From Siphonodentalium dalli (lineage: Eukaryota; Mollusca; Scaphopoda; Gadilida; Siphonodentaliidae), in the NCBI GenBank assembly GCA_032622095.1, contig CP136069.1:13874450-13938449 (forward strand): a DNA stretch of 64,000 nucleotides, read 5' to 3'. A model generated the notes under the pieces. The model did no database searches. It saw nothing but the letters and a program-made list of their open reading frames with translations, and was not told the DNA's origin. The position numbers and the translations under genes are program-made. Shown here piece by piece: positions 12,371-23,674 of this stretch (within the stretch, counting starts at the first letter, position 1; every line of letters begins with the position of its first letter).

Positions 12371-12789
12371 ATAGAGGATCTACAAGTAATTGAATGTATG
12401 GACATACTGATGATTATTCTTACAGTCCCCAAACCATTGAGGGACAATTAACAGGAAGACGGTGTCAGGAGAATATTCCTTGAAATTCCAAATCAATAAC
12501 CACCAGCTGCAACGGATAATGAAAATTTGATTATAAGATTCAACGGAAGTATGGATAACACTCGGAGAATTGTGTCTCTGTATGCTGATATAACTTCCAT
12601 TTTCTACCATTTCCTGCTGTAGATAATTCCCTTATATAGTCAATAGTCTCAATGATTAAGAATCATTGAAGCGCATGCAAATCGGTGATTGTCAGTATCA
12701 AATTCAGTTGGAAAGAAATTCGCCAGAAAATAGTTTTTTCCGGCAGTAAGTCCATATCTGCACGGGAAGTGTTTTCGGTCACAGGTGCA
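12371..12789. other. unique spacer
   Basis: No repeat family or gene recognised. A short inverted pair (tgattaagaatca) lies at about 12653-12665. Confidence 0.4.
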
Positions 12790-13048
12790 CAAGGCTTGAA
12801 ATAGTGTGTCTTTCATTTGCAGAATAAGGTCCCCAGAGGGTGAATTTAGTGATGCTACCCCCGCATAGCGTGCTATATAGCATCACCAAATTCACCCTCT
12901 GGGAACCTCATTCTGCTGAGGTGTATGCAGAATGAGGTCCCCAGAGGGTGAAATTGGTAATGCTAGCCCGCTATGCGGGGTAGCATCACTAAATTCACCC
13001 TCTGGGGACCTCATTCTGCAAATGACAGACATACTATTTCAAGGCTTG
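12790..13048. mobile_element. FamA two-hairpin MITE (A1)
   Basis: Ends caaggcttgaaatagtgtgt and actatttcaaggcttg. Two hairpins are separated by gctgaggtgtatgcag. 259 bp; no clean TSD (flanks share aggtgca, out of register). Confidence 0.93.
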
Positions 13049-13155
13049 CTGAGGTGCAGGAACATTAATCTGGTCTCCAGACTAATGTGTTTTATACTAG
13101 AATGATTTATTTGTAAATTTAGTTTTAGCAAGCATGGAATAATCCCATCATGAAA

Positions 13156-13344
13156 TACAGTAATGCCCTAAATAATCAACCGCTTAACCACAGCATAATT
13201 ATGGGTAACTTTTCAGGATTTAGTCGGATTTAGTCTCTCGGGGAGAGCTTTCCTATGAATGGCAACAAGCCATATTTCCGACTAAATCCTGAAAAGTCGA
13301 TTAATAAGTCGATTAAGCAGTCGATTAATTAGGGCATTACTGTA
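13156..13344. mobile_element. FamB palindrome, shortened left arm
   Basis: TA-flanked. The left arm reads into ggatttagtcgga, then jumps to tctcggggagagctttc, losing about 40 bases that the right arm keeps. The right arm carries an internal duplication of gtcgattaa. Confidence 0.9.
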
Positions 13345-13380
13345 CGTGCCTGTTTGGCTAAGTCAGAACTTACTAGTATA

Positions 13381-13690
13381 TAACCCTTTCATGACTGGAG
13401 CTTTGACTTGTAATAAGATACATTGACCCTTTCATGACTGGAGCTTCCTGATATTTTGCGAAAACCCTGTACCAATGCATTCTCTTATGTATGCGAGGCT
13501 GCGAGGCACCTTGCATGTATTAGAGAATTATGCATTGGTCTAACAATATTTACCTTGATCATGTAAGCCAGTGTATTCTCTTATATATGCGAGGCTCCCC
13601 AAGGGCGCGTAGCATATATATATATGAGATTTCACTGGCACATGATCTTTAATGCTGCACCAGCTAAGCTCCGGTCATGAAAGGGTTAAT
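13381..13690. mobile_element. C4-type TTAA-end element with two hairpins
   Basis: Left end taaccctttcatgactggag, repeated once at about 13429. Right end ctccggtcatgaaagggtta. Two diverged FamC hairpins lie at about 13470-13550 and 13565-13645. The left end reads TATAACCC rather than TTAACCC, so that target site is altered. Confidence 0.8.
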
Positions 13691-13738
13691 GTTGTCATTC
13701 CTGCCACATAAAATTTGCAAAATCAGAAATAGAGTTAG

Positions 13739-13990
13739 TTAACCCTTTACCCAACAAACCGGCCAAAACCGGCCAAATAAAGCTTCAACAGCCTAAAATA
13801 TCTTCGGTCTGTCTCAATAGAACCATACAAATATGGATATCATTGGAACCGGCTCCTTGACCACATTGTGATAGTTACAGTTATGCCCTGTGCCAATGCA
13901 TTCTCTTATATATGCGAGGCGACCTATGGTCGACTCGCATATATAAGAGAATGCATTGGCACAGGGCCCTTCTGTTGGGTAAAGGGTTAA
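13739..13990 (+). mobile_element. C1 element, single-hairpin form
   Basis: TTAA at both ends (13739-13742, 13987-13990). The left arm runs through accggccaaaaccggccaaa and atcttcggtctgtctcaata to the hairpin at about 13886-13966, then gggcccttctgttgggtaaa. 252 bp, versus about 400-465 bp for two-hairpin copies. Confidence 0.95.
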
Positions 13991-13995
13991 GGGAT

Positions 13996-14397
13996 GGACA
14001 GTGAATAACATCCCATACCATACAGTGAAAAATGTACCATAGAGTACAGTGAATAATGTACCATAGAGTACAGTGAATAATGTACCATACACTACAGTGA
14101 ATAATGTACCATACACTACAGTGAATAATGTACCATACACTACAGTGAATAATGTACCATACACTACAGTGAATAATGTACCATACACTACAGTGAATAA
14201 TGTACCATACAGTACAGTGAATAATGTACCATACAGTACAGTGAATAACGTACCATCCAGTACAGTGAATAATGTACCATACAGTACAGTGAATAATGTA
14301 CCATACAGTACAGTGAATAATGTACCATACACTACAGTGAATAATGTACCATACACTACAGTGAATAATGTAACATACAGTACAGTGAAGTACTATA
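13996..14397. repeat. 24-bp tandem satellite, about 16 copies
   Basis: Unit cagtgaataatgtaccatac plus acta or agta, period 24. Because 24 is a multiple of three, it is open on both strands (NNVPYTTV on plus, YGTLFTVV on minus). These frames are not evidence of a gene. Confidence 0.95.
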
Positions 14398-14722
14398 AGT
14401 AACTAATGTACTTTGATGAATGAAGTAATATGAGTGTATACTCTACAATTTTCCTTAAAAAGAAAAAATCACAGAGCTTAATTTAAATCCCAAAATACCA
14501 AATAACGAACATAAACATGTATGAAAAATCCTCAACACACATGAAATTGATACTGTACAGCATATGAAACTATTTTGGTGCAATGAATTTGCATGAGCAG
14601 TTAAACATTTAATTTCCTTCCAGTGTCATCCCTCTAACAATGACACACAGAGTGCATATAATAATGGGACATGAAATTACATCTGTTGGCAACATTTCTC
14701 ATGTAACAGATTTTAAACTATT
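14398..14722. other. AT-rich spacer
   Basis: No repeat family, gene or RNA structure recognised. Confidence 0.45.
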
Positions 14723-14730
14723 AACTCCTT

Positions 14731-15166
14731 CAAGTCTGAGTTTAGTGTGCCTGTCATTTGCAGAATGAGGTTCCCAGAGGGTGAATTTAGTGACGCTATC
14801 CCGCTATGCAGGCTAGCATCACCAAATTCACCATCCGGGAACCTCATTCTGCATGGCTTCATCTTGCTATGGTACATTGACACAGATTGAAGTTACGAAA
14901 TGGTGAATATTGTGATGTACACCCATTGGGAACCTCTATTATGCAATGTGTCGTCTGCCAATTTGCGGGATACAGAGAAACTATATAAACTAAAAAAATA
15001 TATATGTGAAGATAATAAAGAAACTTTGCAGAGAAGATGAGGCCTAAGCAGAATAAGGTCCCCAGAGGGTGAATTTAGTTATGCTAGCCCGCTATGGGGA
15101 TAGCATCACAAAATTCACCCTCTGGAAACCTCAATCTGCAAATGACAGGAACACTATACTCTGGAT
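14731..15166 (+). mobile_element. FamA long form (A2) with TSD
   Basis: Ends caagtctgagtttagtgtgc and gaacactatactctggat. Flanked by AACTCCTT (14723-14730) and GACTCCTT (15167-15174), seven of eight identical. Both hairpins and the internal segment are present. Confidence 0.92.
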
Positions 15167-15189
15167 GACTCCTTACATGAGCAACATTG

Positions 15190-15654
15190 TTAACCCTTTA
15201 CCCAACAAACCAGTCAAAAACGCCCAAATAAAGCTTCAACAGCCTAAAATATCTTCGGTCTGTCTCAATAACACCATACAAATATGGATATCTGATTGGA
15301 ACCGGTTCATTGACCACATTGTGATGGTTACAGTTATGCCCTGTGCCAATGCATTCTCTTATATATGCGAGTCGACCATAGGTCGCCTCGCATATATAAG
15401 AGAATGCATTGGCCTAAAAAAATCTTTTTTTAACACTTTTTACCATTTTTTCTTACATTCTTTAACAATTTTATAATTTTTTCTTACATTTAAAAAAAAA
15501 ATTATAATATTTTTCTACATTCTTTGACAATTTTATCATTTTTAATATGTGTTAAGCCAATGCATTCTCTTATATATGCGAGGCGACCTATGGTCGACTC
15601 GCATATATAAGAGAATGCATTGGCACAGGGCCGTTCTGTTGGGTAAAGGGTTAA
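15190..15654 (+). mobile_element. C1 element, two hairpins
   Basis: TTAA at 15190-15193 and 15651-15654, ends TTAACCCTTTACCCAACA / TGTTGGGTAAAGGGTTAA. Hairpins at about 15343-15413 and 15554-15626 point head to head around an A/T-only linker. Confidence 0.96.
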
Positions 15655-15977
15655 GCTTTCTCAAAGTTAAGAATTTTGTGTTTTTTTTACTCTAATGAGG
15701 ATACTGAAAATCATTGGCTGAATTTACCTGAGAACATTCCTATCCAAATACTGATTAAAAATTTTGAACAACCAACTTTAGATTATTTATATGTTTTTTA
15801 AAACAAATTAGATATCAACCAATTATTTGGTAGCAAAATCATCGAAGATGGGGGATCACATTGAAACATATTAGATTCTCCGGGGTTCCTACGATCTTAA
15901 ACCTGATACGTCTATGTTCCAGACGGTTCAAGAACGAGGGGCCACACTCACAAATTACACCCCAATAGATGCAACAA
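15655..15977. other. AT-rich spacer
   Basis: No recognisable feature. Confidence 0.45.
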
Positions 15978-16418
15978 TTAACCCTTTACCCAACAAACCG
16001 GCCAAAACCGGCTAAAATATCTTCGGTCTGTCTCAATAGAACCATACAAATATGGATATCATTGGAACCGGCTCCTTGACCACATTGTGATAGTTACAGT
16101 TATACCCTGTGCCAATGCATTCTCTTATATATGCGAGTCGACCATAGGTCGCCTCGCATATATAAGAGAATGCATTGGCCTAACAATTTTTCATCATTTG
16201 TTATTATTTTTTACAATTTTTTACAATTTTAATAATTTTTTTTCTTATATTCTTTTTTTAACACTTTTTACCATTTTTTCTTACAATCTTTAACAATTTT
16301 ATAATTTTTATTGTGTTAAGCCAATGCATTCTCTTATATATGCGAGGCGACCTATGGTCGACTCGCATATATAAGAGAATGCATTGGCACAGGGCCCTTC
16401 TGTTGGGTAAAGGGTTAA
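15978..16418 (+). mobile_element. C1 element, two hairpins
   Basis: TTAA at 15978-15981 and 16415-16418. Lacks part of the left arm (ccggctaaaatatcttcgg; the aataaagcttcaacagc portion is deleted). Hairpins at about 16111-16180 and 16320-16390. Confidence 0.96.
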
Positions 16419-16538
16419 TGACATCCGTTTGCACTTCTTTGCTGAAAGAGTGGTGCATCATTGGAACTATTTATCACAGTTCGTGGTAGATTCCGAAAAC
16501 CTGAATACCTTCAAAGAAAGACTTGATTCGGAACTTTG

Positions 16539-16730
16539 TACAGTAATGCCCTAAGTAATCGACTCCTTAAGATTTACTCAGAAATATGGCTTGTTGCCAT
16601 TCATCGGAAAGCTCTCAGGGAGAGCTTTCCGATGAATGGCAACAAGCCATATTTCCGACTAAATCCTGAAAAGTTACCCATAATTCTGCTGTGGTTAAGG
16701 TGTCGATTACTTAGGGCATTATATACTGTA
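16539..16730. mobile_element. FamB palindrome, left-arm deletion
   Basis: TA-flanked. The left arm skips the accacagcagaattatggg block that the right arm keeps. Outer bases differ from consensus on both arms together (ctaagtaatc / gattacttag). Confidence 0.92.
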
Positions 16731-17020
16731 ACATCAGATATCAATTCGATGAGTAACAAACCAATACCGTACATATACACTGTGAACAGACAGATTTCAT
16801 ATTCAGTAACTTTGGGCTAGAAGTCATCGCGACTCGTTGCCGACATATTTGTTATGTTATATGTTATGTTAAGATATTAAAATACAAAATTTGAGCAAAT
16901 ACCAATTTTAACGGTACATTTAGACATGAGAGTATATTTCCCAGAAAGATCGAGAATGGTGCTTCGGTCACAGAGGTGAATTTAAATCCAAGAATACTAA
17001 AGAATGTATCAAAACATGCA

Positions 17021-17237
17021 TACAGTAATACCCTAAATAATCGACTCCTTAACCACAGCAGAATTATGGGTAACTTTTCAGGACTTAGTCGGAAATATAT
17101 GGCTTGCTGCCATTCGGAAAGCTCTCAGTGAGAGCTTTCTGATGAATGGCAACAAGCCATATTTCCGACTAAATCTTGAAAAGTTACCCATAATTCTTCT
17201 GTGGTTAATGAGTCGATTATTTAGGGTATTAATTGTA
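17021..17237. mobile_element. FamB palindrome
   Basis: Nearly full arms. The usual gccctaa/ttagggc is changed on both sides to taccctaa/ttagggta. Flanked by TA. Confidence 0.93.
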
Positions 17238-17541
17238 CCAATTTCAACGGTCCAGAGAAGTGTTTCACGCTAAAGTACATTAAGATATGAGTGTATATAC
17301 ATGTATATATATTATATATCATATATATATATTGTACAATTTCCCATAAAGAGAACGATGAATCAGTCAGAGGTGAATTTAAATCCAAGAATGTATCAAA
17401 ACATGCATGAACACAATGAAAAATGCTCCATGCTCCATAAAGAATGCAATTACTATAGTAGATACTGCAGATGAGATTATGTTGTATGACTCTGCATCAC
17501 TGTTAAGTGTCAGTACTGTCATCCCTGCATTATAATGTGAC

Positions 17542-17796
17542 CAAGCCTTGAAATAGTGTGCCTGTCATTTGAAGATTGAGGTCCCCAGAGGGTGAATTTA
17601 GTGATGCTACCCCGCATAGTGGGCTAGCATCACCAAATTCACCCTCTGGGAACCTCATTCTGCGTGAGTTGTAAGCAGAATGAGGTCCCCAGATGGTGAA
17701 TTTGGTGATGCTAGCCCGCTATGCGGGGTAGCATCACTAAATTCACCCTCTGGGGACCTCATTCTGCAAATGACAGACACACTATTTTAAGGCTTG
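17542..17796. mobile_element. FamA two-hairpin MITE (A1)
   Basis: Ends caagccttgaaatagtgtgc and actattttaaggcttg with two hairpins joined by gcgtgagttgtaagc. No exact TSD, although gtgac occurs on both flanks. Confidence 0.93.
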
Positions 17797-18344
17797 GTGA
17801 CAGGCAGGTTCACAGGAAATTACCATTTGTTACCAACATTTCTCATGTAACAGCGTTTAACTCCTCAAGAGCGATATTGTTTGCTTTGTCAGCATGGAAT
17901 CCCGTCTCACTAATCAATCGATTCGCACTGTAAAACCAATAATTATTTCTCGCTAATTGCGAGATTATAATCAATATTTGATCGGGAAAGAATCAGGCAA
18001 ATTACAAAGTAATGTTTAATAGTGGAGAATTAAAGTGCAAGGTAAACTCGGAAGATGTAGCAAAATTGAGAATATTCCAATTTTAACTTGACCCGATTTT
18101 GATTTTATCGACAAAATGGAAGTAATTCATGTGACTAATTGACCTGCAAGCCATTTGTCATTACATTGTTGACGTTGCACATTATTTTTACATAACGCGA
18201 ATCAATAAATTGTCCATTACTTGTTACATACAGATTGTATTTAACGCCATTAGATCAGTGTGGATCAGACAAAAAACACCAGCTTAAGAAATCAATGACA
18301 TATGATCACGAAGTTGATATCTTCTAAGAGTACATGCCTACATA
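17797..18344. other. unique AT-rich spacer
   Basis: No repeat family or convincing frame recognised. Confidence 0.45.
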
Positions 18345-18538
18345 CATGAAAGCCCTAATTAATCGACTCCTTAACCACAGCAGAATTATGGGTAACTTTT
18401 CAGGATTTAGTCGGAAATATGGCTTGTTGTCGAGAGCTTTCCGATGAATGGCAACAAGTTATATTTCCGACTAAATCCTGGAAAGTTACCCATAATTCTG
18501 CTGTGGTTATGGAGTCGATTACTTAGGATATTACTGTA
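18345..18538. mobile_element. FamB palindrome, worn left end
   Basis: The left end reads gaaagccctaattaatcgac without cagtaat. The left arm lacks about 15 bases next to the centre. The right end finishes ttactgta. Confidence 0.9.
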
Positions 18539-18924
18539 GGTCGGACTAACCGAGGTAGGTAGGACTAACCGAGGTAGCTCGGACTAACCAAGGTAGGTAG
18601 GACTAACCGAGGTAGCTCGGACTAACTGAGGTAGATAGGACTAACCGAGGTAGCTCGGACTAACCGAGGTAGCTCGGACTAACCGAGGTAGCTCGGACTA
18701 ACCGAGGTAGGTAGGACTAACCGAGGTAGCTCGGACTAACCGAGGTAGCTCGGACTAACCGAGGTAGGTAGGACTAACCGAGGTAGCTCAGACTAACCGA
18801 GGTAGGTAGAATTAACCGAGGTAGCTCGGACTAACCGAGGTAGCTCGGACTAACCGAGGTAGGTAGGACTAACCGAGGTAGCTCGGACTAACCGAGGTAG
18901 GTAGGACTAACCGAGGTAGGTAGG
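18539..18924. repeat. 19-bp tandem satellite, about 20 copies
   Basis: Two unit types, ggactaaccgaggtagctc and ggactaaccgaggtaggta, are interspersed. It abuts the FamB right end exactly. No coding meaning. Confidence 0.95.
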
Positions 18925-19169
18925 GAAACTTAGTTAAGGCCAAATTAAGGCCAATATAAATAAATTGCTAGATTTACATCAATTTTTTTAGAATGGCGAA
19001 TTTAATTTTATATATTTCATTCTTCCTTACATATATGGTCATGAACAGTTCCAGATATTGAAGAAGTATCCTATATTATACAGTACAAGGCGATTTAGAT
19101 TGTCCAATTTTATCAAAATAGACTGATTCATGGATCATTGAAACGTAATTTGATGATTATATATATATA

Positions 19170-19410
19170 TAACTCTTCAATGACTGGAGCTTCCTGATTT
19201 TTTGTGAAAACCCTGTGCCAATGCATTCTCTTATATATAGAATAGAAGAATGTTTTAATGACTGACCTAGCTCTATCCAGTGAAGTTTGTCATGGTATGT
19301 GACAATTAAAATACTGACAGTAACAAACAGGTATAAATACTGGCAAATAACATGCATATGTTACCAAATATTAGTATTTGAATTTAGATGCATTGGCCTA
19401 ACAATATTCG
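19170..19410. mobile_element. C4 element split by about 150 bp
   Basis: The left portion (cttcaatgactggagcttcc to gccaatgcattctcttatat) stops at about 19238. The matching right hairpin end (gatgcattggcctaacaata) resumes at about 19388. The intervening 19239-19387 is unique sequence, either an insertion or filler DNA. Confidence 0.65.
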
Positions 19411-19480
19411 TCGCTTTGAGGGATCATCAGCGGGTGATCGTAACTGCATGGATGATGATGATTGTTTTTTATTTTACTTT

Positions 19481-19620
19481 TTAACCCTTTACCCAACAGA
19501 AGGGCCCTGTGCCAATGCATTCTCTTATATATGCGAGTCGACCATAGGTCGCCTCGCATATATAAGAGAATGCATTGGCTTAACACATTAAAAATTATAA
19601 AATTGTTAAAGAATGTAAGA
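19481..19620 (-). mobile_element. C1 element, one end only
   Basis: Starts TTAACCCTTTACCCAACAGA, carries one full hairpin (about 19508-19580) and the linker ttaaagaatgtaagaa. It then breaks into unrelated sequence with the palindrome gccgatcacgatcggc (19629-19644). The long-arm end is absent. Confidence 0.88.
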
Positions 19621-19645
19621 AACGAGAGGCCGATCACGATCGGCA

Positions 19646-20504
19646 GATGTTAACCCATCCCTTGGCGATAAAAATTTAATATGATCGGATAAATGAGAGT
19701 TTTGGTGTTGAATTATAGAGTATACTGTTATGTACTATTATAGACAAATGTACATAACACAAATTATTGGAATTTATGGGTCACTGGCATTTATATAAGA
19801 GAATGCACTGGTACAGGATCTGTAATGCTAAACCACCACAGCCAGCAAGTCCGTGGGTTAAATGTGTAGGTGTGACCTGGACATGGAATACTTGGGTTAA
19901 GAGAGTCCAATTTAAGTTTACAATAATAATGTGTCCTAGTATACAGATAAGCAACCTCACCACTGACCCATTAATATCAATTATATAGCACAGCTGTCAA
20001 AAAATCACAGGAATTGTTTATGTTGAACACTGACCTCTATTAAACCAATAACAATTATAACTAGAATGCACTCAGAGAGATGCCAACGTGCGCAAAAATG
20101 TAATAAACAATAATTTAAAAAATAATTTCACTGTATTTTACTTAATTTATTTAATTTAATTTAATGTTAGAAAAATTACCATTTCTCATTTCATCACAGA
20201 TAAATGCAAATTAATATATTAATCATTTAAGTAATTAAAACCAATTCCATGTTGCCGAAAGGATGAGACTTTAATATCGATTACAATTTTTTCAGCGGCA
20301 TATTTTCATTTTCATTTTCCGATAGTCAAAGTTGACCAAAGGAGCAATTATAAGAAATAATTTATACCATTTGTGTAAATATTGATAGCAGCCAACATGC
20401 AACAATAAATATCAATAATTAATCAATAATTAATCAATAACGACCATTTTATGTAATAATAAACTCTTCAAACGGTGTTTGTGTCAACAAATGCGTTTTG
20501 TTTT
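19646..20504. other. AT-rich spacer with a C-hairpin remnant
   Basis: One half hairpin remains at about 19784-19815 (ggcatttatataagagaatg). Otherwise A/T-rich with taatcaataattaatcaata repeats near 20410-20440. No gene seen. Confidence 0.5.
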
Positions 20505-20507
20505 GTG

Positions 20508-20936
20508 TTACGTCAGTCGTCGTATTTGATCCGGAACTCGGCTGAAGGTTAGGCTATTCAGCCTATTGCGTCGAATTACGAAATCGCGTTTTGAATGTCT
20601 CTCTTTCCCCGCACGATAAAAAGAGGTCTTCGCACTAACCAAAAATGATAAAACTTCCCAAGTATAAGTAAAAATACCCAACTGAAGGAGTCTATGTAGG
20701 TCCCGAAGGAGTCTATAGACTCTTTGATGTAGAGTTCTGATGGAGAAAATATAGGTCGATCTATTTTTGTCATAACTCTGACGTATTTTGACCTGGGAGA
20801 AAAAATCGAAATCGGGGCTCACTACGAGCATGCCAGTTTTAAATATAGAAACAGGGAATCCCGACAAATGGCGATATCGGCGACAAACAAGTAATCGAAA
20901 ACAACACATAAAATAAACATAGCAAAAACGCGACAC
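20508..20936 (-). CDS. hypothetical 142-codon frame in CpG-richer DNA
   Basis: One of the longest frames in the window not made of repeats. It lies in sequence with clearly more CG dinucleotides (20505-21060) than its surroundings. The product is rich in Arg, Phe, Tyr and Leu, and I recognise no domain; a second frame on the same strand (20576-20773) overlaps it. The start is the first ATG at 20936, about 45 bases downstream (minus strand) of TGACGTCA. It could be a first exon with 5' UTR, or chance. Confidence 0.2.
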   Translation of the reverse strand: MSRFCYVYFMCCFRLLVCRRYRHLSGFPVSIFKTGMLVVSPDFDFFSQVKIRQSYDKNRSTYIFSIRTLHQRVYRLLRDLHRLLQLGIFTYTWEVLSFLVSAKTSFYRAGKERHSKRDFVIRRNRLNSLTFSRVPDQIRRLT

Positions 20937-20979
20937 AGTACAAATGTCAGAACGCCACGAGGGTTTACGTCGTTTTTGG

Positions 20980-20987
20980 TGACGTCA
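20980..20987. promoter_or_regulatory. cAMP-response-element motif TGACGTCA
   Basis: Exact palindromic CRE in the CpG-richer stretch, just upstream of the minus-strand frame. Full CREs near CpG-rich DNA are typical of animal promoters, but one 8-base match is weak evidence. Confidence 0.3.
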
Positions 20988-21060
20988 TGGAGTGACACCA
21001 CGCTACCAAGCTACCAAGCTACGAATCTGTCTGATCGCCATACTGTTGCGCGAGCGCACG

Positions 21061-21420
21061 TAATGATATCAGACCATCTGAAGATATAACTCTGCAGCAC
21101 AGATGTCCAAGTCTACTGTTAATATCATGTGATGTTTATTGTTGAATCTTATTTTAAATTAGATACCATAGCCTTCTTTATCAGATTATTTGCACATTGG
21201 CATAAGAAACATCAGAAAATAATATAGCTTTATCAATAGCTAAGTAGTCCAAATGCAATTGGTGAATTAATTAAAAAATTAAAGGGACACATTGGAAATC
21301 TTTTTATCAACTTGTATCATAATCATCAATATCTAAATGAAAACAAATGACAATGTCAATGACATTTTTTTTATTGTTATTATAAAAGTTAAAAATATAT
21401 TTTTTTTTAAATAGATTTTT
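21061..21420. other. AT-rich spacer
   Basis: No recognisable feature other than A/T runs near 21366-21424. Confidence 0.45.
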
Positions 21421-21820
21421 TTTTTGGTGAAAAATGTTCATAACTCCTTTAAAATAAATCGGATCAAACCCATATTCGAACTAGATCTGTATTTTGGGCT
21501 GTGACACTCACATACCAAATTTGGTTCCAATCAGATAAAAAATGTTTTGAGTTATGGCAGAATGTGTGAATTCTAAGTCGAAAAAGGGCCATAACTCTGT
21601 AACAAAAACTCGGATCAAACCCAAATTCGAACTCGATCTGTATTTTGGGCTGATATACCCATACAAAATTTGCTTCTGATTGGATAGAAAATGTTTGAGT
21701 TATCGCATTACACGTGAAGTGTCTACGGACGGACAGACGGACGGACAGACGGACGGACGGACGGACGAACGACGAGTGGTCAATCCGGACAACGACACTA
21801 TGTTTACCATACATGGTATG
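21421..21820. repeat. dispersed repeat D with GGAC microsatellite
   Basis: Two tandem half-units share cataactc(c/tg), ggatcaaaccc and cgaactagatctgtattttg. They are followed by gacggacagacggacggaca (21724-21770) and caatccggacaacgacacta. A shorter relative lies at 57755-57915. This combination is frequent in marine invertebrate intergenic DNA as I remember it. Confidence 0.75.
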
Positions 21821-21830
21821 GGTAAACATA

Positions 21831-22088
21831 AAAATGGTAAAAAGTGTTAAAAAAATATTTTTTTTAGGCCAATGCATTCTCTTATATATGCGAGGCGACC
21901 TATGGTCGACTCGCATATATAAGAGAATGCATTGGCACAGGGCATAACTGTAACTATCACAATGTGGTCAAGGAGCCGGTTCCAATGATATCCATATTGT
22001 ATGGTTCTATTGAGACAGACCGAAGATATTTTAGGCTGTTGAAGCTTTATTTGGCCGGTTTTGGCCGGTTTGTTGGGTAAAGGGTTAA
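21831..22088 (-). mobile_element. C1 element, one end and one hairpin
   Basis: Begins in the linker (aaaaatggtaaaaagtgtta), directly joined to repeat D. It carries one hairpin (about 21868-21938), the full long arm (accgaagatattttaggctg, ggccggttttggccggtttg) and ends TTAA at 22085-22088. Confidence 0.92.
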
Positions 22089-22090
22089 GG

Positions 22091-22523
22091 ATGCATAAAC
22101 TGAATTAACCCTCCCAAATTACTATATCTTTGGCTTCGGGGGTAAAATATAATTGATTCGAGTCGAGGAACCCACCAATCAAAGCTCAGTGATCAGATAT
22201 CGATTTCTTAAATTTGTTATTTCTCGAAATGTGTACTTTGTGGCTCAGAAAACAGTTGTCAAACTGACAGTCTCGGACAAAATTGCGGATGAAGATGGAT
22301 AACTATAAAATCAAGTGGTAATACCGCCAAATTTTGTATTATTCAAGTGGCCATATTTCATTGAACAACATGTTGATAAATAACACGTTTTGGTAAATTT
22401 TATACCATATAGTTGACAGTGGTTAGCATTATTATGTTGTAATTAATCGATTCTGATAACTATAATGCGTATTTTGAAGAAATGTTGTTGTTGTAACTTG
22501 ATGATATGGGGACCGTCTGATTA
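22091..22523 (+). repeat. dispersed repeat G, copy 1
   Basis: From atgcataaactgaattaacc to atatggggaccgtctgatt. It matches 48507-49022 in reverse orientation across its length (aaaattgcggatgaagatgg, ttataccatatagttgacag). Probably an old mobile element; no coding potential seen. Confidence 0.8.
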
Positions 22524-22605
22524 AAGGTACTCTATACACATACATGTATATACCTTCTTGCACAATATGCAAACATACATTGTTGGTTTTCTTTCCTGTC
22601 TGCAA

Positions 22606-22920
22606 CAAGCCTGAGTTTAGTGTGCCTGTCATTGCAAAATGAGGTCCCCAGAGGGTGAATTTAGTCACCCATTAGTCACCTTGATTATGCATTTTATCTT
22701 CTGCAAATTAGGGGATATAGAAACTGAACAGAAGGGAAAAAGTAACCAAAAATAATGTTAATTTGAGACTATAGATACATGTACATTGTAGAAGGGAAAA
22801 AGTAACCAAAAACAATGTTAATTTGAGACTATAGATACTTCACAGACGATGATTGAGTCATATGCAGAATGGGGTCCCCAGAGGGAGAATTTGGTGATGC
22901 TAGAACGCTGTCCACATTAA
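22606..22920 (+). mobile_element. FamA long form (A2), rearranged
   Basis: Left end caagcctgagtttagtgtgc and half of the first hairpin, then the internal segment with a direct duplication of gaagggaaaaagtaaccaaa (about 22729 and 22791), then half of the last hairpin. The right end is lost. Confidence 0.85.
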
Positions 22921-23198
22921 ATGCATATTCAAAACATAACGCTAATTTTCCTATTGTAACGCATCAGGCAATAAAATCGGATATGACGAAAGTAGTACGG
23001 CCTGAGAGTCTCCGGAGTGAGCGAGCGAGATTAGATTGATCATTCTTTGATGGGTCTGATTGACAGAGATCGTCACACGAGCAGACGGATGTGTCCCAGC
23101 ATTCATCATAAGAACAATCGCCTTCTACATCTGTTGGACATCATTAGGGCGGATTGACAGTCTTTCATTAAAACGAGAGGTAATCCTTCCCCAGGAGA

Positions 23199-23388
23199 TA
23201 CAGTAATGCCCTAAGTAATGGACTCCTTAACCACAGAAGAATTATGTGTAATTAACTATTCAGGATTTAGTCAGAAATATGGCTTGTTGCCATTCATCTG
23301 AAAGCTCTCAGGGAGAGCTTTCCGATGAATGGCAACAAACTATAATTCTGCTGTGGTTTAGGAGTCCATTACTTAGGGCATTACTGCA
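23199..23388. mobile_element. FamB palindrome, right-arm deletion
   Basis: The right arm lacks the block between caacaaac and tataattctg. The usual taatcgactc / gagtcgatta is changed on both arms to taatggactc / gagtccatta. The end reads ttactgca. Confidence 0.92.
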
Positions 23389-23390
23389 TG

Positions 23391-23623
23391 TACAGTAATA
23401 TCCTAATTAATCCACTGCTTATAACCACAGGGTCCACAGCAGAATTATGGGTAACTTTTCAGGATTTAGTCGGAAATATGGCTTGTTGTCATTCATCGGA
23501 AAGCTCTCAGGGGAGAGCTTTCCAATGAATGGCAACAAACCATATTTCTGACTATAAATCCTGAAAAGTTACCCACAATTCTGCTGTGGTTAAGCGGTTG
23601 ATTACTTAGGGCATTATACTGTA
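23391..23623. mobile_element. FamB palindrome, second tandem copy
   Basis: Starts 2 bases after the previous copy. The left arm has an 11-base insertion (accacagggtccacagcag). The right end reads ggcattatactgta. Confidence 0.92.
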
Positions 23624-23674
23624 TATGCAGTAGATGCCGAGGTCTTCTGGCTGTGAGATGGAATGAGAATGTCC

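Noticed and set aside
13156-13344. FamB palindromes as microRNA precursors or Rho-independent terminators
   Set aside because: The perfect long arms and high copy number with TA flanks fit a MITE; there is no evidence for processing, and bacterial terminators do not apply.
13814-14402. Long frames on both strands with an 8-residue repeat (NNVPYTTV / YGTLFTVV)
   Set aside because: They are translations of a 24-bp satellite, open in frame because 24 is divisible by three. The minus-strand frame also runs into a C1 element.
21421-22088. 150-codon minus-strand frame and overlapping plus frame (21464-21947)
   Set aside because: They combine repeat D, its GGAC microsatellite and a C1 hairpin.
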